DNA of 64,000 nucleotides from Amoeboaphelidium protococcarum (taxonomy: Eukaryota; Aphelidiomycota; Aphelidea): assembly GCA_023515745.1 (NCBI GenBank), contig JALECJ010000005.1, forward strand, positions 310,001 to 374,000, in the 5' to 3' direction. Below the pieces are notes generated by a model. That model was not told the DNA's origin. It was given only the letters and a program-made list of their open reading frames with translations, and made no database searches. Positions 30,794-45,561 of the stretch are shown one piece after another; position 1 is the first letter of the stretch, and every line of letters begins with the position of its first letter. A program made the position numbers and the translations under genes.

Positions 30794-32977
30794 TCATTTC
30801 TGCTATACTTTCCCCTCAAGCTGTTTGATTATTTATTGTGCAGCGATTGGAATTCTAGTGCCGGGTCCAAAGATGGCAGATACACCAGCCTTCTTCAGGA
30901 ATTCATAATCTTAAGATGGAATTACGCCTCCGACCACCACGAGTTTATCATCGACACCCAATTTCTTCAATTCTGCAATCAGAGCAGGTACCAAAGTCTT
31001 GTGGCCGGCAGCTTAAGAACTTATACCCACCACATGAACATCCGCATCTACAACCTGTCTGGCAACTTCGGCCGGTGTCTGGAATAGAGGTCCAATATCC
31101 ACATCGAATCCCAGATCACTGAATCCAGTAGCAATAACTTTTGCACCACGATCGTGACCGTCCTGTCCCATTTTGGCAACTAGGATTCTCGGTCTACGGC
31201 CCTCCTTCTGCTCAAAGTCTTCAACCATTTTCAGAGTCTACTCAATTTCCTGATCTGCGCCGAATTCAGACTTGTAAGCACCGCTGATGACACGTATAGT
31301 TGGCTAATATCTGCCCCAAACTTTCTCTAGAGCATCAGATATCTCTCCTACGGAGCAGCGTCTCCTGGCTGCTTCCACTGACAACTCCATCAGATTTCCC
31401 TGACCAGACTTGGCACACTCTGTCAGCTAGTTCAAAATATCTTCCGCTTTTGAGGTATCACGTTCAGCGCGCATCTTCTTGAGTCTATTGATTTAACTAT
31501 TCCTCACTGATGTATTATCAATGGCTAGTACATCTATCGGAGTCTCGTGTTCCAGCTTGTACTTATTCACTCCGATAATCGCCTCCTTTCCGCTATCAAT
31601 CCTTGCTTATCGTTTGGCAGCAGCTTCTTCAATCCTCAACTTTGGCATTCCACTCTACACCGCCTTGGCCATACCACCCAACTCTTCCACCTCTTTGATA
31701 ATATCCAAGGCCTTTGTACACAGCTCATCTGTCAGAGACTCCATCATATAAGAGCCACCGAAAGGATCAGCAACCTTGGGTATCATTGCTTCCATCTATA
31801 AGATCAGTTGGGTATTTCTCGCAATTCTGGCACTAAATTCGGTTGGCAATCCCACAGCCTCATCAAATGAATTGGTATGTAGAGATTAAGTACCACCAAG
31901 GACAGCACTCATAGCCTCAACAGTTGTCCTGATGATATTGTTGTATGGATCTTGCTCAGTCAGTGACCATCCAGATGTTTGACAGTGAGTTCTGAGGAGC
32001 AGAGATTTTCTATTTTATGGATTGAACTTCTCCTTAAGCAACTGCGCCCATAATCTCCTGGCAGCACGAAGCTTTGCAATCTCCATATAGAAATTCATTC
32101 CAATACCAAAAAAGAATGATAGTCTAGGTGCAAACTAATCCACTGTTAAACCAGCATTAATACCAGTACGCACATATTCGAGTCCATCGGCGAGAGTGAA
32201 AGCCAATTCAAGAACATTATCCGCACCAGCCTCCTGTATATGATACCCACTAATGGATATACTATTAAACTTGCGCATGTACTTGGCCGTGTACTCAAAG
32301 ATATCTGCGATAATCTTCATACTCTCTTTCGGTGGATAAATGTAGGTATTACGCACCATGAATTCCTTCAGAATATCGTTCTATATAGTGCCAGCCAGTA
32401 GTTTCTTATCCACACCGGATTCTTCAGCTGCTACAATGAACATTGCCAGGATGGGGAGTACGGCGCCATTCATCGTCATACTGGTGGAGATCTTATCAAG
32501 CGGGACACCATCAAACAAAATCTTCATGTCCTCCACAGAGTCAATAGCCACCCCAGCCATACCAACATCACCCTCCACGCGGGGATTGTCCGAGTCATAC
32601 CCACGATGTGTGGCCAAGTCAAAGGCAACACTCAATCCCTGCTGACCGGCCGCCAGATTCTTCTTATAAAACTTGTTGGACTCTTCCACGGTACTGAAGC
32701 CGGCATATTAACGGATGGTCCACGGTCTGAACGTGTACATGGATGCATAAGGTCCTCTTGTGTACGGAAACTCTCCGCTCACCTCAGGCTTAACATCTCG
32801 AGTATCATCAGCGGTATACAGCGGTTTTACAGAGATACCTTCAATAGTTTCCCACACCAAGTCCTAAGCCTTCTTCTTTCCTTTCAGCTCTTTATTTACC
32901 AGCTACGACCACTTTTCGTCCAACTTGACCTTGTTCGACTACCATCTTACATGCTTAATAATTGAAAGTCTGCTCAT
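30794..32977 (-). CDS. MMUT: Methylmalonyl-CoA mutase (B12-dependent)
   Basis: A 727-residue mitochondrial enzyme that interconverts methylmalonyl-CoA and succinyl-CoA in propionate breakdown. The catalytic barrel starts at about residue 40 ([46 protein letters not shown]) and has the CoA-binding [19 protein letters not shown]. The C-terminal B12-binding domain has the base-off histidine motif [34 protein letters not shown] and [18 protein letters not shown]. That last conserved Gln is written TAA. Length is near the animal enzyme once the short presequence is included. No intron is needed over 2.2 kb. It shares a 227-bp divergent promoter with GUF1. The organism therefore uses cobalamin. Confidence 0.95.
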
Positions 32978-33204
32978 AACTTGCCTATTGGAATTATAGA
33001 AGCTGATTCTCTTTAATTGTTGTTACAAGCTGGGAGTGTACAGTATAATGCTGTTGAAGCAAGCGACTTTGTGGGAACAATTGAAAAATTGACTGAAAGA
33101 TCAAAGAGAGACGCGCTTTTATGCAAAGAGAACTTGGAGCAAAGCACAGCACGTGAAAGCTATCATTGGCGTGAAGTGAGATTAATTTTTATATTCAGTT
33201 TGTA

Positions 33205-35160
33205 ATGATATTACGCTGGAGATTGAAGTAAGTAATACATGGAAGGCGATGGTAGAGCGATGTGGCATCTCGATTGCGAGATATACCTGCTGAGAGGATA
33301 CGGAATTTTACCATCATTGCTCATATAGATCATGGCAAGTCTACTTGCGCGTAGAGATTATTAGAACACACGGGTACAATTAGATTTAGTGACGGTCTGT
33401 ATATGGATAAGCTTAAAGTGGAGAAGGAGCGCGGAATCACAGTGAAAGCATAGACTGCATCTATGATATATCAATGTCCCGATGACTCTAAACACTATCT
33501 TCTCAATATGGTGGACTCTCCTGGTCATAATGATTTCTCACATGAAGTTGAACGATCTCTGACTGCTAGCGATGGTGCCCTGTTGCTCGTTGACGCATCA
33601 CAAGGCATACAGGCGCAGACTCTGGCAAATTATAACCTGGCGAAAATGAAGTTTGGACTCGATGTTATTCCCGTTCTCAATAAGATTGATCTGCCGCACT
33701 CTAATGTACAGAGGGTTACTGATGAATTATAGGAGATTCTTGGTATTGAACCTAGAGATTTGATACAGATCAGCGCGAAATCTGGTCATGGTATATAGGA
33801 ATTGATTAAAGCCGTAGTGAGAAGAGTGAGAAGTCCCTTAGTTTCGCTGGTGGAGGATAAAAATGTCAAAATGTATAGTCTTTTGTTTGATAGCTGGCAT
33901 GATGTATACGAAGGACCCATTATATTAGTGGTGGTTCAGAAAGGTGAAATAAAGAGAGGTGATACTATAACGTCTTACTCCAAGTCTGGGGACGCGCAAA
34001 ACTCTTATACAGTCACCGATTGTGGTATCATGCATCCGGAACGTTAATCAATACCTTTTCTAAGGCCTGGTATGATTGGATATCTCGTCTTATCTAATGT
34101 CAAATCACTGAATGATATCATCATTGGGGACACTCTTTATCAAGCTAGTGGAACATCTGCACCAATTATAAATGTGGACACAAAAGTTAATCTTGGCAAG
34201 TCTGTACCGAAAATCTTTGCATCATTGTTCCCAAGCTCAGTATCTGAATTTGATCAACTCTAGTATGCTCTGAATAAATTGATGCTCACCGACTCGTCTC
34301 TGAATGGGCATGTCAGCAAAACTAAAAGCGCCATGTTGGGACTGGGATTTAGACTTGGATTTGAAGGCTTGTTGCACATGGATGTTGTGAGATAAAGAAT
34401 TCAAGATGAACATGGTTTAGATGTGCTAGTCTGTGCTCCATCAGTCCCTTATAAAGTTGTGTATAAATCCAACCTTAGCGGTAAAAAACGAGAATTGTCT
34501 GGTAAGACGGTGATGGTGGAGAATCCTGTCGAGTTTCCAACATTTAATACTGATATATAATGCTTTCAAGAACCAATGATTGAATCCACCATGATATTCC
34601 CGGACCAGTACGTTGGCGAAGTAATCAAACTGTGTGAAGAGAGACGGGGTGTTCAGATCGATATGAGTTACATCGGTAATGACAGACTGCTATTAAAGTA
34701 TGAACTTCCACTGGCTGAAGTGAGCGAATCTCATTTCTTTGCCACTCTCAAATCTATCACTAGTGGGTATGCGAGTTTTGATTACGTGGAATCGCAGTAT
34801 AAAGAATCCGATCTGGTCAAAATTGAGATTGCACTCAACAATGAGGTGGTGGATGCATTTTCTGCCATTTGTCACAGATCTGTAGCAGAAGCTAAAGGCA
34901 GGAGAATATGTGCCAAGCTGAAAGAAATCATTCCACGGGATCTATTTGAAGTCAAGATCTAAGCTCTTATGAATGGTAAGAGTTTGGCGCGAGAGACCAT
35001 CAGTGCCTACCGAAAAGATGTGACTGCTAAACTTTACGGCGGAGACCAGACTCGAAAGCGTAAGTTGCTTGACAAATAGAAAGAAGGCAAGAAGAAGATG
35101 CGATAAATTGGAAAAGTATAAATCCCACATGATGCTTTTATCAAGTTGGTAAGCCTTTGA
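33205..35160 (+). CDS. GUF1: Mitochondrial elongation factor 4 (GUF1/LepA)
   Basis: A 651-residue GTPase that back-translocates or stabilises stalled mitochondrial ribosomes. The basic N-terminus ([16 protein letters not shown]) is a targeting sequence. G motifs are AHIDHGKST, the switch region [31 protein letters not shown] and [10 protein letters not shown]. The LepA-specific C-terminus is intact: [40 protein letters not shown] and GKKKMRQIGKV. Conserved Gln residues coded TAG or TAA lie in VKAQTAS, TPERQS-type domain 2 and RQIGKV, and the stop is TGA. In the G1 motif the usual Asp after KSTLA is Gln (STCAQRL), a mild oddity. Single exon. Confidence 0.95.
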
Positions 35161-35448
35161 AATTTAACGTACTACATTGATACCATAATATAGATGATGA
35201 TGTGTCACTGTGTAAAACGTTTCCTTCTTCTTTATCGCCTTGTTCTATGCCAGCCAATCTGCCGTTTCCAAGCGCGTCTTAAAACCAACCCAAACTGGCG
35301 AGAAATTGTGAACGATCGCTTGTTGAACGAGTGTGCGGCTCGGGTGTGAAAATCGAACGATCGAAAAAGTTTCTTTGCTGCGATTTTTTCGATTTAATTA
35401 CTCGCTTGATTGATTGATTTATTTATTTTGAGATTTAGTTATTACAAG

Positions 35449-35905
35449 ATGGGCATTCCACAAGGAAATACAAAGAAGGGAGCAAAGCTGTTTTAGACTC
35501 GTTGTGCTCAGTGTCACACTTTGGAAGCGGTAAGAATATGTATTTTCATCATTTTCATGGCTGATATCTAATGCATTTATTACCATGTAGGGACAACCGC
35601 ACAAGCTGGGTATGATCCAATCCATCTGACGTCATTATTACAACTCACCTCATCTTTATATTACATTTCATTATGTAGGTCCTAATTTGCACGGATTGTT
35701 TGGCCGTAAGACTGGTCAGGCTGAGGGATACTCCTACACCGCAGCCAATGTCAACAAGGGTATTACTTGGAGTGAGGATACTCTGTTTGAGTACCTGGAG
35801 AATCCAAAGAAGTACATCCCTGGCACCAAGATGGCCTTTGCTGGTTTGAAGAAGCCTGAAGAGCGTGCTGATCTGATTGCTTACCTGAAGCAGGCAACCA
35901 GCTGA
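35449..35905 (+). CDS. CYC1: Cytochrome c
   Basis: Exons 35449-35529, 35591-35609 and 35679-35905 (introns 61 and 69 nt) encode 108 residues, the standard length. The heme site is RCAQCHT, and the axial-Met loop GTKMAFAG is present. Animal/fungal-like blocks are [20 protein letters not shown] and [20 protein letters not shown], with [14 protein letters not shown] at the end. The residue before TRCAQC is Gln written TAG; the same slot is Gln in many opisthokont proteins. The middle exon is just 19 nt. This carries electrons between complexes III and IV and shows that the organism respires, which argues against oxymonads and diplomonads as source. Confidence 0.97.
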
Positions 35906-36438
35906 GAAGTGAAGGATGAGGTTAATAAGTGCAGTAGATTGTTGCTATTTACACCATTTCATTTTTTCATTTCATGTACATGCTTACCAGCACTGAGTCT
36001 TTATGTTATATATGATTCCCGTTGTGTATACATGCAATGTCATTATTTATCTTCTTAATAGGACAGGTCTTCCCGGGAGCCATCAACAAGCATTTTCATT
36101 GTATCAGTTATTTACTCAGTACTTTTTTAATAAGCTTCGCTCTATCCTTGTCTAAGTTGCATTTAGATTCGTTTGATTGCTTGCAATTTATGTTTATTAT
36201 TCTCTTTCATCTTATGTTTTTCATTACTGTCATTCATTCTCCTTTTAGGCGTTAAAGCTAGAAATGTAACTGTTAATGGAAGATCAAGAGACTGACAGAT
36301 TGAGAGCTAAAACTGCGTGACGATGAGCAACCGCAACGACCGATAATCCACAACTTCTGATTGCGAGGAGAAGAAATTCCAATTACTTACTTGTAGTGAG
36401 TGATACCAGTCCCTTTTCAAATTAAAGGAGATAGCAAT
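35906..36438. other. Intergenic, nothing recognised
   Basis: 533 bp between cytochrome c and ATP10. It is AT-rich, with hydrophobic chance frames (36,022-36,255). Probably the 3' UTR of cytochrome c and the ATP10 promoter. Confidence 0.3.
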
Positions 36439-37429
36439 ATGCAGAATATGAAGCGCAGAGTGGATATATCGCGTCATATTCCGTATGCAGCGTGGTTGTG
36501 GGATTTTCTGCCTTGGAGGAAGCGTCTTAGCTTGAAAGATTAGCAGGAGCGATTGTAAGTGATATTTTCATGATTGCTTAATCGTTCCTATATTCACCTT
36601 CTGTCAATGTAGAAAAGTCAATGCTCTGAATGCTGGGTCTTTTAAACGCGAGATTACTGGTAAGCAGGTTAAATAACTCCAAGGCTGATTTATATATGTG
36701 ACGTTGCTTTAAATTGTGTGTATGTAGAATTTGCGTAAAATCAAGGCAAGTACTATTTTGGCGCGTCATAGTTGACCACTCTCTCGGTAAGAACTATATT
36801 TTATCATACGTTTAAAATTAGAAGCTCATACTTCTTGAATTGGTGTAGAAGGCTCAGAAGATGCCGGAGATTACTGGACATGATTTGAATTAGAATAAAA
36901 CTTCGCTTTTTAAAATTGTAAAATAGTAGGATGCCAAGGTTAGTCTGGTATTGATCAAGATGCGATAATCAGGAGAGGTAAGTGTTTTATATATTGTAAA
37001 ATAGTAGCGCAATATCTGTACAACTCTGTGTAGTCTCAGCTTTAAATGTGGAGGGATGCTTTCAAGTAATAGTTTACAAATGGTACCACTGATGAGAAAA
37101 TGGTGGGCGTTGTTGACGTGGTTGTCTATGAGAGTCCGTACATGTCAATGTTCGGGAGGCTTTTCACAAGATAGTTGCGCGCCGCTGTTGACGTAAAAGA
37201 TCACGTCTCTTACTTGCAGCATTATGGGCCTCTGACTAAGGAACGACTTTAACTTGATATCAAGAATTCTCTTATTGGTTGGGTGTTCCTTCTTGACCAA
37301 TATGGCAACATTAGATGGAAAGCCCATGGAACCCCATTGTAGGAGGAGCTAGACACGATGAACATGATGGTCAAGTAGTTGCTCCGCCCTGAGAATCTAT
37401 CGTCTAAAAATAAGGGGAGCAATAAATGA
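36439..37429 (+). CDS. ATP10: Mitochondrial ATP synthase assembly factor ATP10
   Basis: Five exons (36439-36554, 36613-36659, 36728-36786, 36849-36977, 37034-37429; introns 56-68 nt) give 248 residues. ATP10 is an inner-membrane chaperone for subunit 6 (Atp6) of the F0 sector. The N-terminus is basic (MQNMKRRVDISRHIPYAAWL), suited to import. Family blocks: NQGKYYFGASQLTTLSKAQK with PEITGHDL (the KGKxFI..LFK..PNLxGxxL motif), WRDAFKQQFTNGTTDEKMVG, and the thioredoxin-like end LTKERLQLDIKNSLIGWVFL with DQYGNIRWKAHGTPLQEELD. Phases check out at all four junctions. The gene is the most intron-rich per length in the window. An unusually small 47-nt exon 2 is required by the frame. Confidence 0.88.
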
Positions 37430-37728
37430 AAGTACCGCAATGTACATTTAGATTAATGTTCGGAATCTTCAGACACTTCATATTCTAGTTCTTTTTGTTA
37501 CGCGCTACGATTATTATAGCCAATTACGCGACTCAACGGAAATTCAGGCGGAGTTTGGAAGTGGGACATGAGGATTGTTTTCCGCGGTGCACATGACTTT
37601 ATCTAACGTGTTACAAGTGATATAGGGGTAAAAAACTAATCTCACTTCAATAATTCAAGCTCAGACCTTTTGCTCAACTTATGCTCATATCTAGTAATAA
37701 TAGAAAATTTATTGCTTGAGAGCTGAAT

Positions 37729-39471
37729 ATGACCTTGGTTATGACCTTGATTCTGGCTATACTGATATAGATTATTGCGCTCTCGTTTATCTGCAATGGC
37801 GCTGATATTGAGGAGGGACCGGCTTTAATACCAAGGATTCCCACAGATGTCGGCAATCGGATCTACTCTTTGCTAGATCACCATGACCAGTAGCCTGAAT
37901 GGAGACCCACTGAGGATGTGATGCATTATTTTCAACGCAGTATGGCATATTGCAATTAATACTCATAATACCGGATGGCATCTAGCGGTGGTCTGATTCC
38001 CAAATTGAACAATATCATAAAGTGGTGTAGAGTTTCGTCATTCAAGTACAAGGCATTAAAGTTGATGATTAATGCGTAACGTGCTCATACTGAATTTCAC
38101 GTATTGAATCGACTGATTTTGGATTGGATCTAACACAACCGTTTACGATATGTCATTAGAGTCAATGATTAGGTAGATGCTAATTTGCTGGAATAGTTGA
38201 AGATTCTGTAAAAAGTGCTCCCTGAAGTTGAGTTGGCTGAATTCGAGTTAAGAATCGTTGGTTCACTGGAGAGTTTGGCATTACGTGATCCGCGGGAGTT
38301 TTCAGTTGCTGGATGGAAGACTACTATAGTGGTTTAACAATATTTTATGCTTGATGCAGTGAGAATTGAGAATAGTGATGACGTTAACTTGCTCATCAAG
38401 GTTGATGATCAGTCTCAAGATATGATATAGCGTCTTCAGTCTGCTATCGATAATCGTCAATTGTAGAACATGATAGAGGTTGGCTTTGAATTATATCTCA
38501 CCGCTTCTGAGTTTGCCATGCATCAGATTTTGCAGAGTAGCGACATTTAATGCTCCTAACTGGACCTCGTGAAATCTATCCGTCAGATTGAACTTATATT
38601 TGGTATTTAAAGTCTAACCTAACAGTAATACGCGCTTTTTTCTAGAAAGATGGGGTAGATTTTTAATTTATTTGAACAAGAAGCTTATGATGGTTAGATA
38701 ACATACTTAGTTGGGTTCAACGTTGGCAAAAATGGAATGAGTCTGCATTTGCCTCACGCTATTAATCTGCTCGAAGCTGCATCATCCGTCAAGCCAACTA
38801 TCAATGTCCAGTATTTACCTGGCGAACTGATTAGCAATACTTATCTCGTTCCCTCTTATATTTGGTTGGTAGCATTGGGTAAGTTACAGCCGCTCTCGTT
38901 CGTGTCTCCATTGAGTATTCTATGGTCGTCGTAGGACATTACTATGTTCGCTTCTGCATTAGCTCGTGTTCCAACTATGCTCGAAGAACACTAAATACAT
39001 CCGAATTTATGTCAAGACTTCAAAATATTAGTTATGGTAAACTAGTTGCGAGTTAAATAGTTGATAGATCTGCTTAAATCAATTCTGTTGGGCCCGTTTA
39101 AACGTGTCGAGCTGATTATTGAAAAGGAAGGCCTCTGGTAATAATTGATGGAATTAAATTTATCTGAAATGATTTAAGAGCTGGATATCCCAAATCATTT
39201 TGAGCTCCTGGCATTATCATACGTACCATATGCTAATGTTGGGACTCCTGTTGTCAAATAATCAGTATTGCTTGTTGGCGATGTTAATCACGCCTGGTTT
39301 TTGCAATCAGAGATTCTAGCGTTGCCCAATGGGATTCCAGAGGCTGTAGATGACGCTTCCCCGGAAATGTCATAGACAGATATTGGAGAAAGTTTACGTG
39401 AAGAGCCTGCTTAAAACCGATTCAGTCAACGGTTAAGACCATCTTGGTAGCGACTTAGATCGAAGTTTTGA
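37729..39471 (+). CDS. Large secreted protein, four-copy family, copy C
   Basis: A 580-residue single-exon protein with a signal peptide (start MTLVMTLILAILIQIIALSF, or four residues later at 37741) and no recognised domain. Over 1.7 kb the frame is open only with TAR as Gln and ends in TGA. Blocks shared with copy A: PEWRPTEDVMHYFQRS, LILDWIQHNRLRYVIR, LPEVELAEFELRIVGS, LRDPREFSVAGWKTTIVV, GKLQPLSFVSPLSILW, SILLGPFKRVELIIEKEGLW, LALSYVPYANVGTPVVKQSV and NGIPEAVDDASP. The signal peptide itself contains Gln written TAG. The gene sits alone between ATP10 and ADC synthase, 15 kb from the other copies, so the family is dispersed. Confidence 0.8.
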
Positions 39472-39915
39472 TATTCAACTTACTTGGTTGGTAGTTGAAT
39501 ACCAGCTGTTAAAGATACTATTGAAGAATGGGATAGAGTTTAAGAGAATAATATATATTTTCTCATTACACTTTAACTTTGAATTGATACATCTTCAGCT
39601 TAAAGGATCACTGACATATGCAATCAATACTGTTTTGAAAGCGATTTAAAGTTAAATCTCGTAATCTATTTACTTGAAATTTAATGCAATGCAAGTAATT
39701 ATAGAGAAGTCATTGAATAACATCTTCTGCTTATGAGATGATTAAAATGTTAATTTATTGATACTTACAGGAACGATGCAGCTGTTGAAGGGCCCACATA
39801 ATCACTAACTTACTATGGCAAAATGATCCAACGTGACATTCCAAAAAGACTTCTACATACTCTATACCAAAGTTTATGAACCAACCTGTCTTTCATGAAG
39901 TAAATATAACTAAAA
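39472..39915. other. Intergenic, nothing recognised
   Basis: 444 bp between convergent genes (copy C and ADC synthase). AT-rich, no recognised feature. Confidence 0.3.
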
Positions 39916-42508
<2,593 letters not shown>

Positions 42509-42548
42509 TCTGCATGAACGTCTATAAGTCCAATTTCACACACAAAAT

Positions 42549-43422
42549 TCAATCCAACTTTGCATCTACGCTCGATTGAACACGTTTCTTCAATATTGGT
42601 AGAATCATAATGACGAAGGCCATCAAAGCTATAGTCGCCAAATGTTTCGGTTAGAAAATGTCATTCAGAGATTCAATCTCATTCAACATTTTACCGCTGC
42701 CCGTCGTAATCTACACACGATTATTACATTTAATATACAGCGAATATTAATGTACTTCTTACAAATGAGTATGGCGACGTGCCAATGAGCATCGAAATGA
42801 AAAACGGCCACACGGGAACGTCAACGTGAGGAGAGGCAATGTTGACCAGCCAGTTTGGGGTGAATGGAAACATTCTGATGAACAGCATGTACGTAAGCAA
42901 ATCATTATTTTTACGGGCAGTCTCAACTTGACTTTTAAATTTGGACACTTGCCTCTTCAGAAATGATATACGCTCGATGATTTCAGATAGAAAGAGCCAC
43001 GATAACATGTAAGATAACGTTGATCCAACAGCGGTCAGTGTATTTACGAGAAACCAAGCATTCAAATGGCCAAAAAGAGCTCCCGCCAATAGATTAAGTA
43101 GACCACTACCAGGAACTACACATAGCAAACATTACAAAATGAGATTAAATCATGCAGAATGTACAATCAACATGGTATTACTAGCGAATGTCTGTTTAAT
43201 CAGGTAGCCTACACAGTACGCGACAAACAAGCCGACCTGTCGATCATCAGCAGATGAATACTGGAGTGAACGCAATAACTATTTGACATCATCCAAATTA
43301 TTTAATGGAAAGAACTTTATGCTCTGATTATTTAAAAGCAAAGGCACCAACAGAGAGTAGGCGTATATACAACTGAAGGCAATCAGAACCAAGCTTGAGG
43401 ATTAAATTAAAAGTTTTAACAT
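42549..43422 (-). CDS. TMEM41/VTT-domain (DedA-type) ER membrane protein
   Basis: Exons 43182-43422, 42763-43115 and 42549-42710 (introns 66 and 52 nt) encode 251 residues. The family (TMEM41B, VMP1-related, yeast Tvp38-related) are ER lipid scramblases needed for autophagy and lipid mobilisation. Diagnostic blocks: a first helix LVLIAFSCIYAYSLLVPLLL, the re-entrant loop FAIPGSGLLNLLAGALFGHL, SWLFLSEIIERISFLKRQVS, RMFPFTPNWLVNIASPHVDV and PFFISMLIGTSPYSFI. The first intron falls inside FA|IPGS and restores the family motif when removed, which fixes the junction. The last helix is MAFVIMILPILKKRV. TMEM41-type is favoured over VMP1 by size. Confidence 0.85.
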
Positions 43423-43509
43423 TTTCGATCTTGAGAGGACAAAAGAGTAATGTTGAAATATGGAAATCTGAACTTGACGGTACTTTAACTGTAATATATG
43501 ATTTATTAT

Positions 43510-44097
43510 TCATTTCCCACCACCTTGAGCCTTTTTGCCATCTCTTGGAACATGAACTGTTTTATATCTGCCTCCAGAGAGCAGTATAACGTGAATGTTT
43601 CGTTTGAGAGCACTCTGCTGGACGTTATCAGCGAACAATGGACCTCCCAGCATTCCTCGAACAGGACCTCCATAGAGGTGGTCTACATGAGCACAAGAGT
43701 TCTCTAGCTACTTGATTGAGTTGAGTGTTACATGAGACTTGGCTTCCACCACAACGAATCCCTTCTCCAGAACTATCAGGCCATCCAACTCACAGGCAAC
43801 ACCACCGCCGAATTACCGTGGGATCACTTATCGATATGCCACATGCTTTATAACTTCTCCATCATCTATCAGCTTATTGCAGGCGGCAAGTATCACCTCT
43901 GACTCGGTAGACTTGGCCTAATTATTTGACCAACCCCGGAACTCGGTGTTTAGACATTTTAATTACTGGATTATTTCACCCAACTGCTGCACATTAGTAT
44001 AGTCCAAATACATTCGATCTGCATTACTATGGCTTGATTATTATTTAACCACTCGTTTCCTAAAAGATAATGACTTATACCCTCTATACATAAACAT
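43510..44097 (-). CDS. PD-(D/E)XK nuclease-like small protein
   Basis: A 195-residue frame ending in TGA. The core CELDGLIVLEKGFVVVEAKS has the layout of a PD-(D/E)XK active site: Asp105, then Glu118-x-Lys120. It follows a Glu-rich helix (STESEVILAACNKLIDDGEV) and precedes HVTLNSIKQLENSCAHVDHL. The last part reads PLFADNVQQSALKRNIHVIL. The basic start (MFMYRGYKSLSFRKRVVK) could target mitochondria; a downstream Met at residue 29 is an alternative. Seven TAR codons are Gln. Divergent from NSE4 with a 237-bp shared region. Function unknown; nuclease fold is inferred from the motif spacing and could be structural only. Similar proteins are, from memory, expanded in some early fungi. Confidence 0.65.
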
Positions 44098-44334
44098 ACT
44101 CCTTTGCTTTAATGATAAGTATAGTGTGCGTAGTGTGAATAGATATAGTCCCACCAAGCAAGAGCCGCCATGATCTAGAGTGACTTGAAACGAGGACGTT
44201 CGAAACGACGCGTCAAACGCTGCCGCGCGAAATTCTCTGAAATTACGCGCGTGGAAGCTTTCTTCTTTTCGTTCGTTACTGTAGCGGTATTAATTTCAAC
44301 CGCTCATCTAGTGTAGCACTTATAGTACTGCATT
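44098..44334. promoter_or_regulatory. Shared divergent promoter with MluI-type box
   Basis: 237 bp between the nuclease-like gene and NSE4. It contains CGACGCGTCAAAC at about 44205, an ACGCGT core like the MCB element that drives G1/S genes in fungi, 130 bp from the NSE4 start. NSE4 acts in chromosome maintenance, so cell-cycle control is plausible, but ACGCGT is common in this window. Confidence 0.45.
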
Positions 44335-45423
44335 ATGACCACATCATCGCTGAAAGGGCCGAAAATGTCTCAGCCTATTACAAGGAGATCCTCTCGAAGA
44401 CATGTTGTGAGAGAACAGGATGACAATGATGACATGGAGTAACAAGACGAATACCTGCCTGAGCCTCAAGTGCAGAAATAGACGTAAGAGTAGCAAGACC
44501 AAATGGACATTGATGAAGCTGATGAAGATGAAGACCGCTATGATCCAGAGTAAGACGATACTGAAAGACGTAGTATTAGAGTCGGGTACCGGAATCTTAT
44601 TGAGTAAGTGGATGATGAAGATCACATGAATGCCAGAAACATCTTGAAGAATTTAGATGCTGCAGATAATTTGTATAACTAGGTGAGAAATCCGAATGAG
44701 GCTACACTGGACAGTAAATTGCTGGCGGCCAGTGCAGAGCTTGGAATTAAGAGAAGTAAGGCAATGAAGAAGGCGTTTCAATAATTTGACGTTCAAGATT
44801 TCATCAGCCGTCTCGCTGCTTTCATGATTGAGGAGGAGCAAGATGTCGACTTTGCAAAACTGGGCAGAACGGCCAACAAGCTGATGCACACTGCTCCACG
44901 CGCGTCGTTTCTGCTCGGCACCATGTCGTTGACGAAGAAAGTTCGCGTTCAGAAGGCGCGTGTGAAACGAGATTTGGGCGAGAAGAAGGTGGCGGCCGAA
45001 GTGCACCGCGATGGGACGGAGACTGGCAACCAGACTGAAGCCACTGCGAATATCATGAACATCTACGGTCTGCTGAAGATGAATGAGCCTATGAACTTCT
45101 GGGAGCTGGTTATTAATCCTCATAGCTTCAGTCAGTCTGTGGAGAATCTGTTTTATTGCGCGTTCCTTGCCAAAGACGATATGCTGGCGGTAGAGTTGGA
45201 TGATTTCGGCGTGCCTCAGTGTAGAACTAAAGCTCGAAAATCTGATGCAGAATTGGACGTTCACAACAAGGAGGCTAACAAGATTCAGCACTTTGTGACA
45301 ATCGATTACGCGCAGTGGTAGAAAAAGATTTAGGAATTCAACATTACCGAGAGCTTCATCCCAAACAGATAGGCTAGCGAACACTCCAATGTCACAGCTG
45401 GCGGTCCTGCGAATTGGTATTGA
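44335..45423 (+). CDS. NSE4: SMC5/6 complex kleisin NSE4
   Basis: A 362-residue protein, single exon. NSE4 bridges the SMC5 and SMC6 heads in the DNA-repair SMC complex. The N-terminus is basic then acidic and Gln-rich (PEPQVQKQTQEQQDQMDIDE), mostly written with TAR. The N-terminal winged-helix block reads RVGYRNLIEQVDDEDHMNAR and LDAADNLYNQVRNPNEATLD. Downstream are LAASAELGIKRSKAMKKAFQ, FDVQDFISRLAAFM, and the C-terminal kleisin winged helix MNFWELVINPHSFSQSVENL with FYCAFLAKDDMLAVELDD. That last block is the best-conserved family signature. An ACGCGT lies in the short divergent promoter. Length is in the family range (300-450). Confidence 0.9.
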
Positions 45424-45561
45424 TAGTAGTGATTTGATTAAAACTGTGAATATATAATGCAGAATAATTTCTCATGCTATATTATGACGCGTTTGTTTTT
45501 TTACAATTCACTGCAATTTGCCAACTTTCATAGATATGTAACCAACCAACTACCAAACCAA

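Noticed and set aside
44653-45384. Long 243-codon minus-strand frame
   Set aside because: It is antisense to NSE4, whose protein similarity is strong; the frame has no family texture.
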